DNA of 64,000 bases. Origin: Pedobacter sp. W3I1. GTDB taxonomy: Bacteria > Bacteroidota > Bacteroidia > Sphingobacteriales > Sphingobacteriaceae. Under the pieces are notes generated by a model that had not been told where the DNA came from, made no database searches, and was given only the letters and a program-made list of their open reading frames with translations. Every line of letters starts with the position of its first letter. The stretch's first letter is position 1. The stretch covers positions 3,844,001-3,908,000 of the forward strand of contig NZ_JAUSXN010000001.1 of NCBI RefSeq assembly GCF_030816015.1, read 5' to 3'. Of this stretch, positions 42,994 to 51,900 are shown one piece after another. The translations under genes and the position numbers were made by a program.

Positions 42994-44307
42994 CTAATCA
43001 TAAGATTTAGTACCTATTGTTCCTTTTTCACTCATAAAGCTTCTGATTTTTGAGCGTTTCCTTGCTTCCTGCTGCTCTTCTTCTGTTTGGTTTTCGATTA
43101 AAATTTTCTTTTTGCGGGGATTGTATTTGATTATTTTCCCTGTTTCATCGCGGGGCGGTTGTGTAACAATACAGGCTTTTACCACCGCTTCGGCACCATA
43201 ATGGTTGCGTACTTTATCCATGGCCTGGTAAAGACTGTATTCTTCTTCGGCGATATTATATAAACCAATTTGCTCATAACCGCTCACCAAATGTGAAAGT
43301 TTTACGCCTACCAGCCGAAGCAGCATCCGTTTTGAATATACCTTCTCGAACAGGCTATGTGCCTTGCTAATCAGAAATGAATCGAGCGAGGTATAAGGAA
43401 TACGCTCTTGCTGGGTAACCGTTTCGAAATTGGTATAACGTACAGTTATGGTAATACAGGCGGTTAGTTTTTTCTGATTACGCAGCTGGAAGGTTAGTCC
43501 GCTAACCATTCCTGTAATAATGGCTTTTAGTTTGGCCATATCCATGGTATCGCTTTCGAAAGTGGCTTGTGTGCCGATTGATTTTCTTTCGCGGTAAGGT
43601 ACCACGGGCGAAAGATCGATGCCGTTTGCTTTTTGCCATAAACTTAAACCATGCTGCCCCAAAATTTTAAACATGAGCTGTTGCGGGATCTGCGTAAGCG
43701 TAAGGATTTCGCGAACACCCATTTCGCTTAATTTTTTATAGGTAGCATGACCAATACCTGGAATTTTATGAATAGCCAAAGGATCGAGAAAGGGTCGCAA
43801 TTCAGAAAAAGTAACCTGCCGCTCTCCATCAGGCTTAGATTCGTTCGTAGCTATTTTGGCTACGGTTTTATTGATCGACAAACCAAAGGAAATTGGCAGT
43901 TTCATCTCTTTGATAATGGTTTGTCTGAGTTCAGATGCAAATTTCATACAGCCAAAAAAGCGGTCCATGCCTGTCATATCGATATAATGTTCATCAATGC
44001 TAGCTTTTTCGAAAAGAGGAACTTTATCGGCAATAATCTCGGTAATCTCATGCGAAGCTTTGGAATATTCTTCCATATCGCCTTTTAAAAATATAGCCTG
44101 GGGACACAGCAATTTTGCCGTCCTCCCGGGCATTGCAGAATGTATGCCGTACTGGCGTGCCTCGTAACTGCAAGAGGCTACCACACCCCTATCGCCGCCA
44201 CCACCGATAATTACAGGTTTACCCAATAACCTGGGATTTTTTCTGATTTCTACAGATACAAAAAATGCATCCTGATCCATATGAATAATCTGCCTTTCTT
44301 TATCCAT
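42994..44307 (-). CDS. dinB: Y-family DNA polymerase (DinB / Pol IV type)
   Basis: A 437-residue translesion polymerase. The first catalytic Asp is Asp11 in HMDQDAFFVSVE. SYEARQYGIHSAMP is the finger-type motif. The second acidic pair is Asp105-Glu106 in KASIDEHYIDMTG. SFGLSINKTVAKIATNESKPDG and the HhH region IPGIGHATYKKLSEMG follow. The little-finger domain is intact and a charged tail ends the protein. All catalytic residues are present, unlike inactive ImuB proteins. It is first in the operon with the DnaE-like and 2H genes. An in-frame Met at position 10 (HMD) would be too late. Confidence 0.93.
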   Translation of the reverse strand: MDKERQIIHMDQDAFFVSVEIRKNPRLLGKPVIIGGGGDRGVVASCSYEARQYGIHSAMPGRTAKLLCPQAIFLKGDMEEYSKASHEITEIIADKVPLFEKASIDEHYIDMTGMDRFFGCMKFASELRQTIIKEMKLPISFGLSINKTVAKIATNESKPDGERQVTFSELRPFLDPLAIHKIPGIGHATYKKLSEMGVREILTLTQIPQQLMFKILGQHGLSLWQKANGIDLSPVVPYRERKSIGTQATFESDTMDMAKLKAIITGMVSGLTFQLRNQKKLTACITITVRYTNFETVTQQERIPYTSLDSFLISKAHSLFEKVYSKRMLLRLVGVKLSHLVSGYEQIGLYNIAEEEYSLYQAMDKVRNHYGAEAVVKACIVTQPPRDETGKIIKYNPRKKKILIENQTEEEQQEARKRSKIRSFMSEKGTIGTKSYD

Positions 44308-44784
44308 TCTCGTATTATAAGGATGATTGAGATCAAAAATACTAATATTTTTAGTTTTAATAAAAATTAAAGGAGTTTATTTTTAAACAAAACACTAACA
44401 ATTTTAGCTTTAACTATCACTTTATCATCGCCAGTTATGGTTGAAGAGTTTGCCACGGAGACACAGAAAGCACGGAGTTAAATTCCAATTAAGTTGCTCT
44501 GCGGAACCCAGTGATGTTTACCATATAAGATATGTTTTAAAGGGTCTTCGACTACGCTCAGACTGACAAATCGATATGTATCACTTGATGGATAAGGTTT
44601 TAGGCCAATTTGAACCAGATAAGATATCTAAGAAAATATAAGCTCATATGCCCTAATATTTCTTATATGGTTAAGAAAACTCAGACTGACAAATCGGTAT
44701 GTATCCAGCCATTAACAAAAAATGCTCCCAATTTTCATCAGGAGCATGTACTAAACAATTAAAATATTGTAATCTTAATTGTGC
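44308..44784. other. intergenic region with dispersed repeats
   Basis: 477 bp between the dinB promoter and the OmpA-gene stop. It holds a CACGGAG-N9-CACGGAG direct repeat (44454-44477) and a REP-like GGTCTTCGACTACGCTCAGAC (44543-44563). A TCAGACTGACAAATCGATAT block (from 44559) is repeated with one change from 44680. An imperfect AACCAGATAAGATAT...TTCTTATATGGTT inverted repeat (about 44613-44672) and the OmpA terminator complete it. No gene was seen. Confidence 0.6.
44716..44747 (-). terminator. terminator after the OmpA-family gene
   Basis: Minus-strand stem ATGCTCC-N12-GGAGCAT (44741-44747 / 44722-44728) followed by TTTTTTG, 38 bp beyond the stop codon. Confidence 0.85.
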
Positions 44785-46746
44785 TTATTGCTTTACAATT
44801 TTGAATGCTGTTCTTCTGTTTAACTGGTGTGCTTCTTCGCTACATGCTACCCCGTTGCTGCATTGGTTTAACAACTGTGTTTCGCCGTATCCTTGTGCGG
44901 TAATGCGGTTTTTATCGATACCCCTGGAAATGATATACGCTACAGCAGATTCGGCCCTTTTTTGCGATAGGTTTAGGTTATAACTATCCTTGCCTCTGCT
45001 ATCGGTATGCGAGCCTAATTCAATCCAGATGGTCGGATTATCGGTCATGATCTTAACCAATTTATCCAGCTCTACTGCAGCATCTGGTCGGATGTTCCAT
45101 TTATCGAAATCGTAATAGATATTTTCCAGCTTAATTGCTTTATTCATTACAACCGCTTCTAAATGCAGGTTTTGCGTAAGTACGCTCGAAGTTGTTAAAC
45201 CAATGGTTGCCAGATTTTCTACATCAGACCTGTAATTTGTTTTCTCTGCCGAAACATTGTATTCAGATTCTTTGGCTAAATTAAATCTATAAGCGCCGTT
45301 CTCATCGGTTTCGGTTTTTAGAACAGCACCGTTTACTTTTGCTAAGGTTACCAATGCACCTGCAATGGGTTGATTGCTATCTTTATCAAATACCCTGCCT
45401 TCTAATCTGAAAGCCAGGATCATTTTCTGATCAATGGTATAAATATCATCGCTACCTAAACCACCCTCACGATTGGAAGAAAGATAAACAATACCACCTT
45501 TTTCGTTTAAGCTAAAACCAAAATCATCCTGTGGAGAATTGAAAGGGTAACCCATATTTTCGATCTGACCAATCTTACCTTTTTCTCTTAAAGCCTGATA
45601 AACATCCAATCCTCCCATTCCAACTCTACCATCGCTAGAAAAGTAAAAGTTATCTTTTTCATCAAAAACCGGACTGCGTTCGCTGCCATCGGTATTTACT
45701 TCTTTCAGGTTAATGGGCTTGCCCCATTCACCAGCATCTGTTTTCAGACAAACATAAATATCAGTTCCGCCCAGGCCACCCGGCATATTCGAAGCGAAAT
45801 AAAGGCTATTTCCATCGGTAGTAATAAAAGGATCGCCTACAGAGTAACCGTTTACATTATTATAAGCAAATGAAACCGGTTCGCCCCAAATACCGTTAAC
45901 ACCTTTTGTACTGCTAAAAATTTCTACATTAACAGTTGTTGGTTGTTTTTTTAAGCGCTCCAGTTCATCGGTGATACGGGTTAGCGTAAAATACATGGTT
46001 TTTCCGTCGGCTGTAAAACTTGCCGAACCTACGTGATACCTGGTACCTGCTTTTACAGGAAACAACTGAAGGCTATCGTTTGGCGACGGTTTGATGTATA
46101 GTTTCAGGTATCCGTTACCTGTCCAACCGTATACTTTTTTATCGGGTTCTTTTGATCCGTCGAATCTTAAAAACGGTTTGCTTTCCTGAACATTTAATCT
46201 ACTATTTGATCTGTCGGAAGTGAATACAACTCCTCCTTGATAGTTAACCGCACCCCAATCAGATTGCGTACTGTTTAAGGCCTTTTGATTGATCAGTTCA
46301 ATTTTCTTTGGATTTCTGATCCACTTCAAAGCCGAATCGCAAGAAGTAATCCAAACGGTCTGCTGCTTTTCTGATACATTTTTCTTTTTATCAATGTAAT
46401 TGACGTATTGGACTTTCGCTTCGCTGTATTTCGAATTGCCCTGTAAGGCTTTGGCATAACCTAAAATATTATCAGGGTTACTGCCTGGCATTTTAGCGGC
46501 AATAGCATACCAACTTTCGGCCTGCTTATAGTTATAAACCAGCGTATAAGTACTTGCTAAACGTTCTGCAGCATGTAAAGTTTCTTTCTTTTTATAGGCT
46601 TGTTCATATAAATCTATTGCTTTCCTGTAATTGAACAGTTCGTATTGCTTATCGGCATCTTTTAATGCATACTGGGCACTTGCCGAAAAACTGAATGCAA
46701 ATAAACAATATGCAGAAAGGCAAGTACCTAATAAAATTTTCTTCAT
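44785..46746 (-). CDS. OmpA family protein with PD40 repeats (PorE-like)
   Basis: A 653-residue envelope protein. The signal peptide is about 1-25 (FSFSASAQ), with TPR-like helices (about 30-130), PD40/WD40-like blades (YGWTGNGYLKLYI, VGDPFITTDGNSLYFASNMPGGLGGTDIYVC, SPVFDEKDNFYFSSDGRVGMGGLDVYQ, about 180-440), a carboxypeptidase-regulatory-like domain (about 447-525), and a C-terminal OmpA peptidoglycan-binding domain (IYYDFDKWNIRPDA...GSHTDSRGKDSYNLNLSQKRAESAVAYI). This layout is that of PorE-type proteins associated with type IX secretion. The start is the ATG at 46746. Confidence 0.92.
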   Translation of the reverse strand: MKKILLGTCLSAYCLFAFSFSASAQYALKDADKQYELFNYRKAIDLYEQAYKKKETLHAAERLASTYTLVYNYKQAESWYAIAAKMPGSNPDNILGYAKALQGNSKYSEAKVQYVNYIDKKKNVSEKQQTVWITSCDSALKWIRNPKKIELINQKALNSTQSDWGAVNYQGGVVFTSDRSNSRLNVQESKPFLRFDGSKEPDKKVYGWTGNGYLKLYIKPSPNDSLQLFPVKAGTRYHVGSASFTADGKTMYFTLTRITDELERLKKQPTTVNVEIFSSTKGVNGIWGEPVSFAYNNVNGYSVGDPFITTDGNSLYFASNMPGGLGGTDIYVCLKTDAGEWGKPINLKEVNTDGSERSPVFDEKDNFYFSSDGRVGMGGLDVYQALREKGKIGQIENMGYPFNSPQDDFGFSLNEKGGIVYLSSNREGGLGSDDIYTIDQKMILAFRLEGRVFDKDSNQPIAGALVTLAKVNGAVLKTETDENGAYRFNLAKESEYNVSAEKTNYRSDVENLATIGLTTSSVLTQNLHLEAVVMNKAIKLENIYYDFDKWNIRPDAAVELDKLVKIMTDNPTIWIELGSHTDSRGKDSYNLNLSQKRAESAVAYIISRGIDKNRITAQGYGETQLLNQCSNGVACSEEAHQLNRRTAFKIVKQ

Positions 46747-46942
46747 TATGTTGTTGGGATAGTTGGTCAAAATACTGAATATAGTTAGTTTAAAATACCC
46801 TTGGTTTGCTAATTTTAGGTTTTATATGACTTATTCATCTTAAAAAACGTAATCATTTCATCTAAAATTTCAGCTCTAGCTAAAGAATTAATTAAAACTT
46901 TGACTGTTTTTAAATGTTGAGTTAGTAATAAATATTTATCTT

Positions 46943-47128
46943 ATGAAGACTAAAGACAGTAAAAACACAGCTGAGAAAGAGCGTAAAAGTAAAGGAAGTT
47001 CAAAGGAAAAGGCCACTTTCGATCAAAACGGAAAGGGTGCTTCTGATAAATTTGGTCAAGCTGGTTCCACACCTAACGAGTCAGGAGAAGGTGGGCCTGG
47101 TACTATAGATAGAAATAAAAAGGCTTAA
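46943..47128 (+). CDS. small hydrophilic conserved-looking protein
   Basis: A 61-residue highly charged, disordered-looking protein (rich in Lys, Ser, Gly and Glu; DKFGQAGSTPNESGEGGPGTIDRNKK near the end). There is no hydrophobic core, so it is probably unstructured. Similar short Lys/Gly proteins are common in Pedobacter-type genomes as far as I recall. The ATG follows AT-rich promoter-like DNA, and a bidirectional terminator lies directly after the stop, which supports its being a real gene. Function unknown. Confidence 0.6.
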   Translation: MKTKDSKNTAEKERKSKGSSKEKATFDQNGKGASDKFGQAGSTPNESGEGGPGTIDRNKKA

Positions 47129-47130
47129 AA

Positions 47131-47163
47131 AAGATAAAAAGAGTAAAATACTCTTTTTATCTT
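47131..47163. terminator. bidirectional terminator overlapping the response-regulator stop
   Basis: Perfect 15-bp stem AAGATAAAAAGAGTA / TACTCTTTTTATCTT with an AAA loop between convergent genes. The right arm covers the stop codon of the response regulator gene. A and T runs on the stem allow termination in both directions. Confidence 0.85.
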
Positions 47164-47804
47164 TCATAGATACTCATCTTTTCAGCTAGTTCTATAATGC
47201 TTTTTATTTTCAGCTTTTGAAAAAGTCTCAATTTATAAGTACTTACTGTACCCATTTGAAGATTTAGCTGATTAGAAATTTCTAACACTCCAATCCCCTT
47301 TGTCAGTAGTTCTGCTACTTCTAGTTCTCTACCCGAAAGTTTGGTAAAAGGATTATCGGCATCGTTACCTAATATGCTGTTGAACATGTTTTCCTTAACA
47401 TTTCTGCTCGAATAGCGACTGCCAGCTAAAATCGTAGTAATAGCGGTTACAATTTCTGATTCTTCTGCATTTTTGGTTAAGTAACCAGATGCGCCAGACT
47501 TTAAATAAGGAACAGCATAAATATTCTCATTCAAAGATGAAAACACCAAAATTTTTGCGTTTGGCTGAACCAATTTAATTTGATCGATTACCTTAAGGTT
47601 GTTACCTCCGGGTAAGTTTACATCAATAATGATTAAACTCGGCGATTTTTCTGTTTCAACAAGCGCCTGCGCTAAGGTAGATGCATGAATGATTTCAACA
47701 CCAGGCCAAAAGTCTGATATTAAACCTTTTAATCCACGACGAATGATCTCATGATCATCAGCAATGAGCACAGTAAAGGTATTTACGGCATTTTTTGTTT
47801 TCAT
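47157..47804 (-). CDS. LuxR/NarL family response regulator
   Basis: A 215-residue regulator. The receiver domain (about 9-128) has an acidic pair ADD (Asp16-Asp17) and phospho-acceptor Asp61 in LIIIDVNLPGG; the switch Lys lies in YLTKNAEE. The C-terminal LuxR HTH (about 150-212) reads KLSGRELEVAELLTKGIGVLEISNQLNLQMGTVSTYKLRLFQKL. No sensor kinase is encoded nearby. It follows the PorP/SprF gene on the same strand after 111 bp and may control the giant surface protein module. The start was chosen at the ATG at 47804. Confidence 0.92.
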   Translation of the reverse strand: MKTKNAVNTFTVLIADDHEIIRRGLKGLISDFWPGVEIIHASTLAQALVETEKSPSLIIIDVNLPGGNNLKVIDQIKLVQPNAKILVFSSLNENIYAVPYLKSGASGYLTKNAEESEIVTAITTILAGSRYSSRNVKENMFNSILGNDADNPFTKLSGRELEVAELLTKGIGVLEISNQLNLQMGTVSTYKLRLFQKLKIKSIIELAEKMSIYER

Positions 47805-47915
47805 TATTTTAAGAATATTCTGCAAGTTACTAAAAAGTTATTTTTTTGTACGCAATTGTATTTAATTTTTCTTTTAAATGTGTAAATATTATAATACACA
47901 AGTTTACAGTTTTGT

Positions 47916-48887
47916 TTAAAACACCCTTGGGGTTGCCAATCTCACATTTTGCTTAATGAACGAATAGGACAATGAAATCTCATGTGTTCCGCCGCTATAG
48001 CCTTGTAATGGACCAATTGAGAAATCGTAACCATAACCGATCCTGAGTTTCTCTGACGGAAAAATCTGTATCGCTGCTACGGCAGAATTCCTAGGCGTAA
48101 GATCGCGCTGTAAATAGCTTTTATCATACAGCTTTACTCCCGTCCGGTACGAACCGCCAACCCAGATAAAATCTTTGATCATCAGAAATGCATTCAAATC
48201 CAAACTCGTTGGACCTCCGCGGTCGTCTTTCAAAAGGAAAGAAGGTTTAACCTGAAAATCTTCCGAAAGTGGAAACAATGCTCCAGCGGTGAGGTAATAA
48301 TGCGGTTTTGGCTGTGGGATAAAGGCATAACGGTCGATATCGATGTAAGTGGCAATCAGGTTATCGGCCGAGAAACCCGCATAAAACTTATCGTTAGCAA
48401 AGTAAACCCCTGCCCTTGCATCGGGCACAATGGTACTCTGCATGCCAACTGGCTGGTTAGGCTCCGGGTTGTTCGGGTTCAGCTGTGCACCATCTATACC
48501 CAACTGCACCATTCCAACGCCAAGGCCCAGTGCTAATCGCGAGCTACCATCATCATTCATCCTGATCCGGTAAGAATAGTTACCGTAAATGCTCAGGTTG
48601 GTCTGTGCGCCTAGTTTATCGCTCGCCACCTGGAGAGCTAAACCTACATTACCACTGTTAGCGATGGCATCTACCGCCAGCGACATGCTTTTTGGGGCTC
48701 CGGTAATACCTGTCCACTGGCTCCGGTAAAAGCTATGCACATTCAGTACTTCTTTATACCCCGCATAAGCAGGATTGATATAAATCCCGTTGAACATATA
48801 TTGGCTATACTGGGCATCCTGCTGTGCAGATACTGGTCGCGAAAGCAACAAAAACGAACCTGCTATTAATATTATTAATTTCTTCAT
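47916..48887 (-). CDS. PorP/SprF family type IX secretion membrane protein
   Basis: A 323-residue outer-membrane beta-barrel protein. The signal peptide is about 1-21 (RPVSAQ). The family opening is QDAQYSQYMFNGIYINPAYAGYKEVLNVHSFYRSQWTGITGAPKSMSLAVDA. Barrel strands follow, and the end is GGTHEISLSYSFIKQNVRLATPRVF. PorP/SprF proteins help deliver or anchor type B CTD cargo of the type IX system, and are usually encoded right after the cargo gene. Here it starts 14 bp after the stop of the giant cargo gene. Confidence 0.94.
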   Translation of the reverse strand: MKKLIILIAGSFLLLSRPVSAQQDAQYSQYMFNGIYINPAYAGYKEVLNVHSFYRSQWTGITGAPKSMSLAVDAIANSGNVGLALQVASDKLGAQTNLSIYGNYSYRIRMNDDGSSRLALGLGVGMVQLGIDGAQLNPNNPEPNQPVGMQSTIVPDARAGVYFANDKFYAGFSADNLIATYIDIDRYAFIPQPKPHYYLTAGALFPLSEDFQVKPSFLLKDDRGGPTSLDLNAFLMIKDFIWVGGSYRTGVKLYDKSYLQRDLTPRNSAVAAIQIFPSEKLRIGYGYDFSIGPLQGYSGGTHEISLSYSFIKQNVRLATPRVF

Positions 48888-48901
48888 TACTTTCTTCCCT
48901 A

Positions 48902-51900
48902 TTAGTTTTTAAATGCCCTAATCAGGGTGATATAACCTTTAAACACTTTCCATTCATTATTTCCACCTTTTCTGGCGCGCAGCAAATAATAATAAGTTCC
49001 TTCATTCAAACCTTCACCTGTCCAGTTATTCTGGTAGCCTTTGGCACGAAACACTTCGTTACCCCAGCGATTAACAATGGTGATTTCGTTCTCCGCAAAT
49101 TCGGCCAGGCCATTAATCTCGAAAGTGTCATTTATACCGTCGCCATTTGGCGTAAACAAGTTCGGAATCAATAAATCATCGCCTGTTATGGTTGCTGCAT
49201 CTGCCTGAACCATGTTATTATTTAATATTGGATCTGGCTGATCTGCTTTTACTGTTGCTGAGTTGTTTAATACACCAGCAGCTAAGGTTCTTGCTTTAAA
49301 GGTTAGTGTTGCGCTCTGATTTAAATCTAAACTTCCAACTAACCATACTAAATCTCTGCTTGTGGTGGTATAAGTTGTTGCACCGATGGTAACCGTAATT
49401 TCTTTAGGCGCGTCGATAATAGTCGAAAGCTTATCCGTAACGGTAACTCCTGTCGCCCTGTTTGGGCCTTTATTGGTTACGGTAATTTTATAGGTTACAT
49501 CAGAACCTGTTTTAATATCGCCTTTGGTTACCAATTCTTTTGTAACCATTAAATCAGCTGATTTATCTACGGCCATAAGCGCTTCTGGCTTAATGGTTAT
49601 TCCTGTCGGAGCAGTCATTATAGCCACATTTTTTATCGTATTGTAGCTATTTACATCTGGAGCAACTTTCGCATCAAAAGTTAATACCGTACTCGAATTG
49701 GCCTGCATATTAATCGTCCATTTCAAAGTATTACCCATAACAGTACCGTAGCCTGAAACAGAATTAGGAATATAAGTTAAGCCAGCAGGAAGTTCATCAG
49801 TTATAGTCACTCCATTTAATGCAGAGCCTCCTGTATTTTTAATTTGAAGCGAATAGGTCAAAATTTCATTGGCCTGTGCTTTGCCATCTTTATTGCCTTT
49901 GCTATCAACAACAGATTTACTGCCTTCCAGCATCCCATCTGTAGGGATCGATACAGCCGGGCTCAATGGTGTTGAGGTATTTCCGGGATCGGTTACCGTA
50001 GCGGTGTTATTCACACTTAAAACACCTGAAGGAATAATGGCATTAACCGTTACTTTAAAGCTTACCTGCACCTGTCCGTTGGCAGGAATGGTCAAATTGT
50101 TCCAGTTTAATACATTGCCGACTAATGATCCGCCATTATCTGCACTCGCACTTATATAAGTAGTATTAACCGGAATTGCGTCGGTAATCTTGACACCCAT
50201 TCTGGCAGCATTTCCGTTGTTTTTAACAATAATATGATAAGTTAAAACCTCATTTGCTTCGGCCTTTCCGTTGTTATTGGCATCGGTAACAGTTTTTGAA
50301 CTTACAATTTTAGGCAATTCCAAAATAGTAGGATAATCGTTGTCTTCCTCCGTTCCCGAAACATCAGAAACTGAAGTTCCAGCTGGCGTGGTAGCCGCAA
50401 GTGTAGCCGAGTTTCTTACCGAACTTGCATTTTTCTCGGCCTGCGTAATGGTATAAACGGCCGTAGCCACCGCGGTTTGATCAGGTGCGATACTTGCAGG
50501 CGTAAAAGTAATTGTTGATGAAAGTTTTGGATCAAGCAAACTGAAATTGCTTAAAGTAACATTCCCGGTATTTTTCGCGGTAAAAGTATAGGTAACCGAA
50601 TTTCCATCAGCACTTAAAACACCAGTTTTAACCAAGGTAAGGCCTGGCGTTTCTTTAATAGGAAATACCGTAGGATCATCAGGCGCCAAGGTTCTCGGAT
50701 CATCTGAAAGTTTACTCAGTTTATTAGCACCCGAATATTTGGCAACCAAACTTGCCTGGTTTATAAACTTTCCATTATCAATTTCTGGCTGCGTTAAGGT
50801 GTGTCTGGCTAAAATCAAAGCGGTTTCAGCAGGTTCTAATTTACTGATGGCAGCAGGTGTAATACTACCCAGATCGGCTCCCTCATCGGTTACCACAATA
50901 TCAGTTAGCGTAACATTACCCGTATTGGTTACCTGGATACTGTACTCAATTACTTTAACCACACCTGCACTGTTGGCAAATGTTTTGGTAAACCTAACTG
51001 ATGGATTGGCTACAATTGTAGTAAAGGTTGCGTCATCTGCTGCAGGAGTTGATGGATCGTCGGATACTTTCACGATCGCATTTCCTTTCGGATCTTTTAC
51101 GTTTGCACTTACCTGATTACTGAAACCACCAGCATTTACATCACTTTGTTTTACGGTATGTTTAGCCGTGATATTTATGGTAGCACCAGGCAATACTGAA
51201 GTAATATTCGAAGGTGTTAAACTGCCGGCATCTGCATTTGCGTCAACTAATGTAATATCGGTCAAAGTTACATTCCCCGTGTTTTTGAATATAATGTTAT
51301 AATTGATCACATCGCCGGCCTTGGTTGCACTGTTTGTTGCCGATTTGGTTAAGGTGAAACCTGGCGATGGCGTTAATTTGGTTACCGTAGCATCATTTGG
51401 TGCTGGTGTAGACGGGTCATCAGACAATTGGTTAATCACATTGCCTTTATTATCAGTTAATTTTATTGATGCCTGGTTGGTAAACGATCCCTGGTTGATA
51501 TCAATTTGTGTTAAAGTATGTTTTGCCGTAACATTAACGCTTGCACCCGGAGCCAAAGTTGCAATGCTTGCCGGTTTGATTGACCCGACATCAACTGCAG
51601 CATCACTCAGGATTAAATTGCTTAGCGTAACACTTCCTGTATTGGTAATGGTGAAGTTATAATCGATCGATTCGCCAATTTTCATTCCTACAGCACTGGC
51701 TACTTTTGTAAAAGTAAGTGAAGAAGTATTTGAAATTGGTGTTTCCGTAGGATTATCGTTTCCGCTTGCCGTTCCAGAAATATCGGTAATGGTATTTCCG
51801 GCAGGTGTTTTAGCACTTACCGAAGCAGTATTACTTACTGATCCGGCATCTTTATCACTTTGTGAAAGCGTATAAACCTGATTGTAGGTAAAGCTTGCTC

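Noticed and set aside
42994..44307. Y-family polymerase considered as an inactive ImuB
   Set aside because: Asp11, Asp105 and Glu106 are all present, so it is a catalytically competent DinB type rather than ImuB.
49869..51662. Several plus-strand open frames of 96-125 residues opposite the giant gene
   Set aside because: They are antisense to DUF11 repeats, share no domain, and their openness follows from the codon bias of the minus-strand gene.
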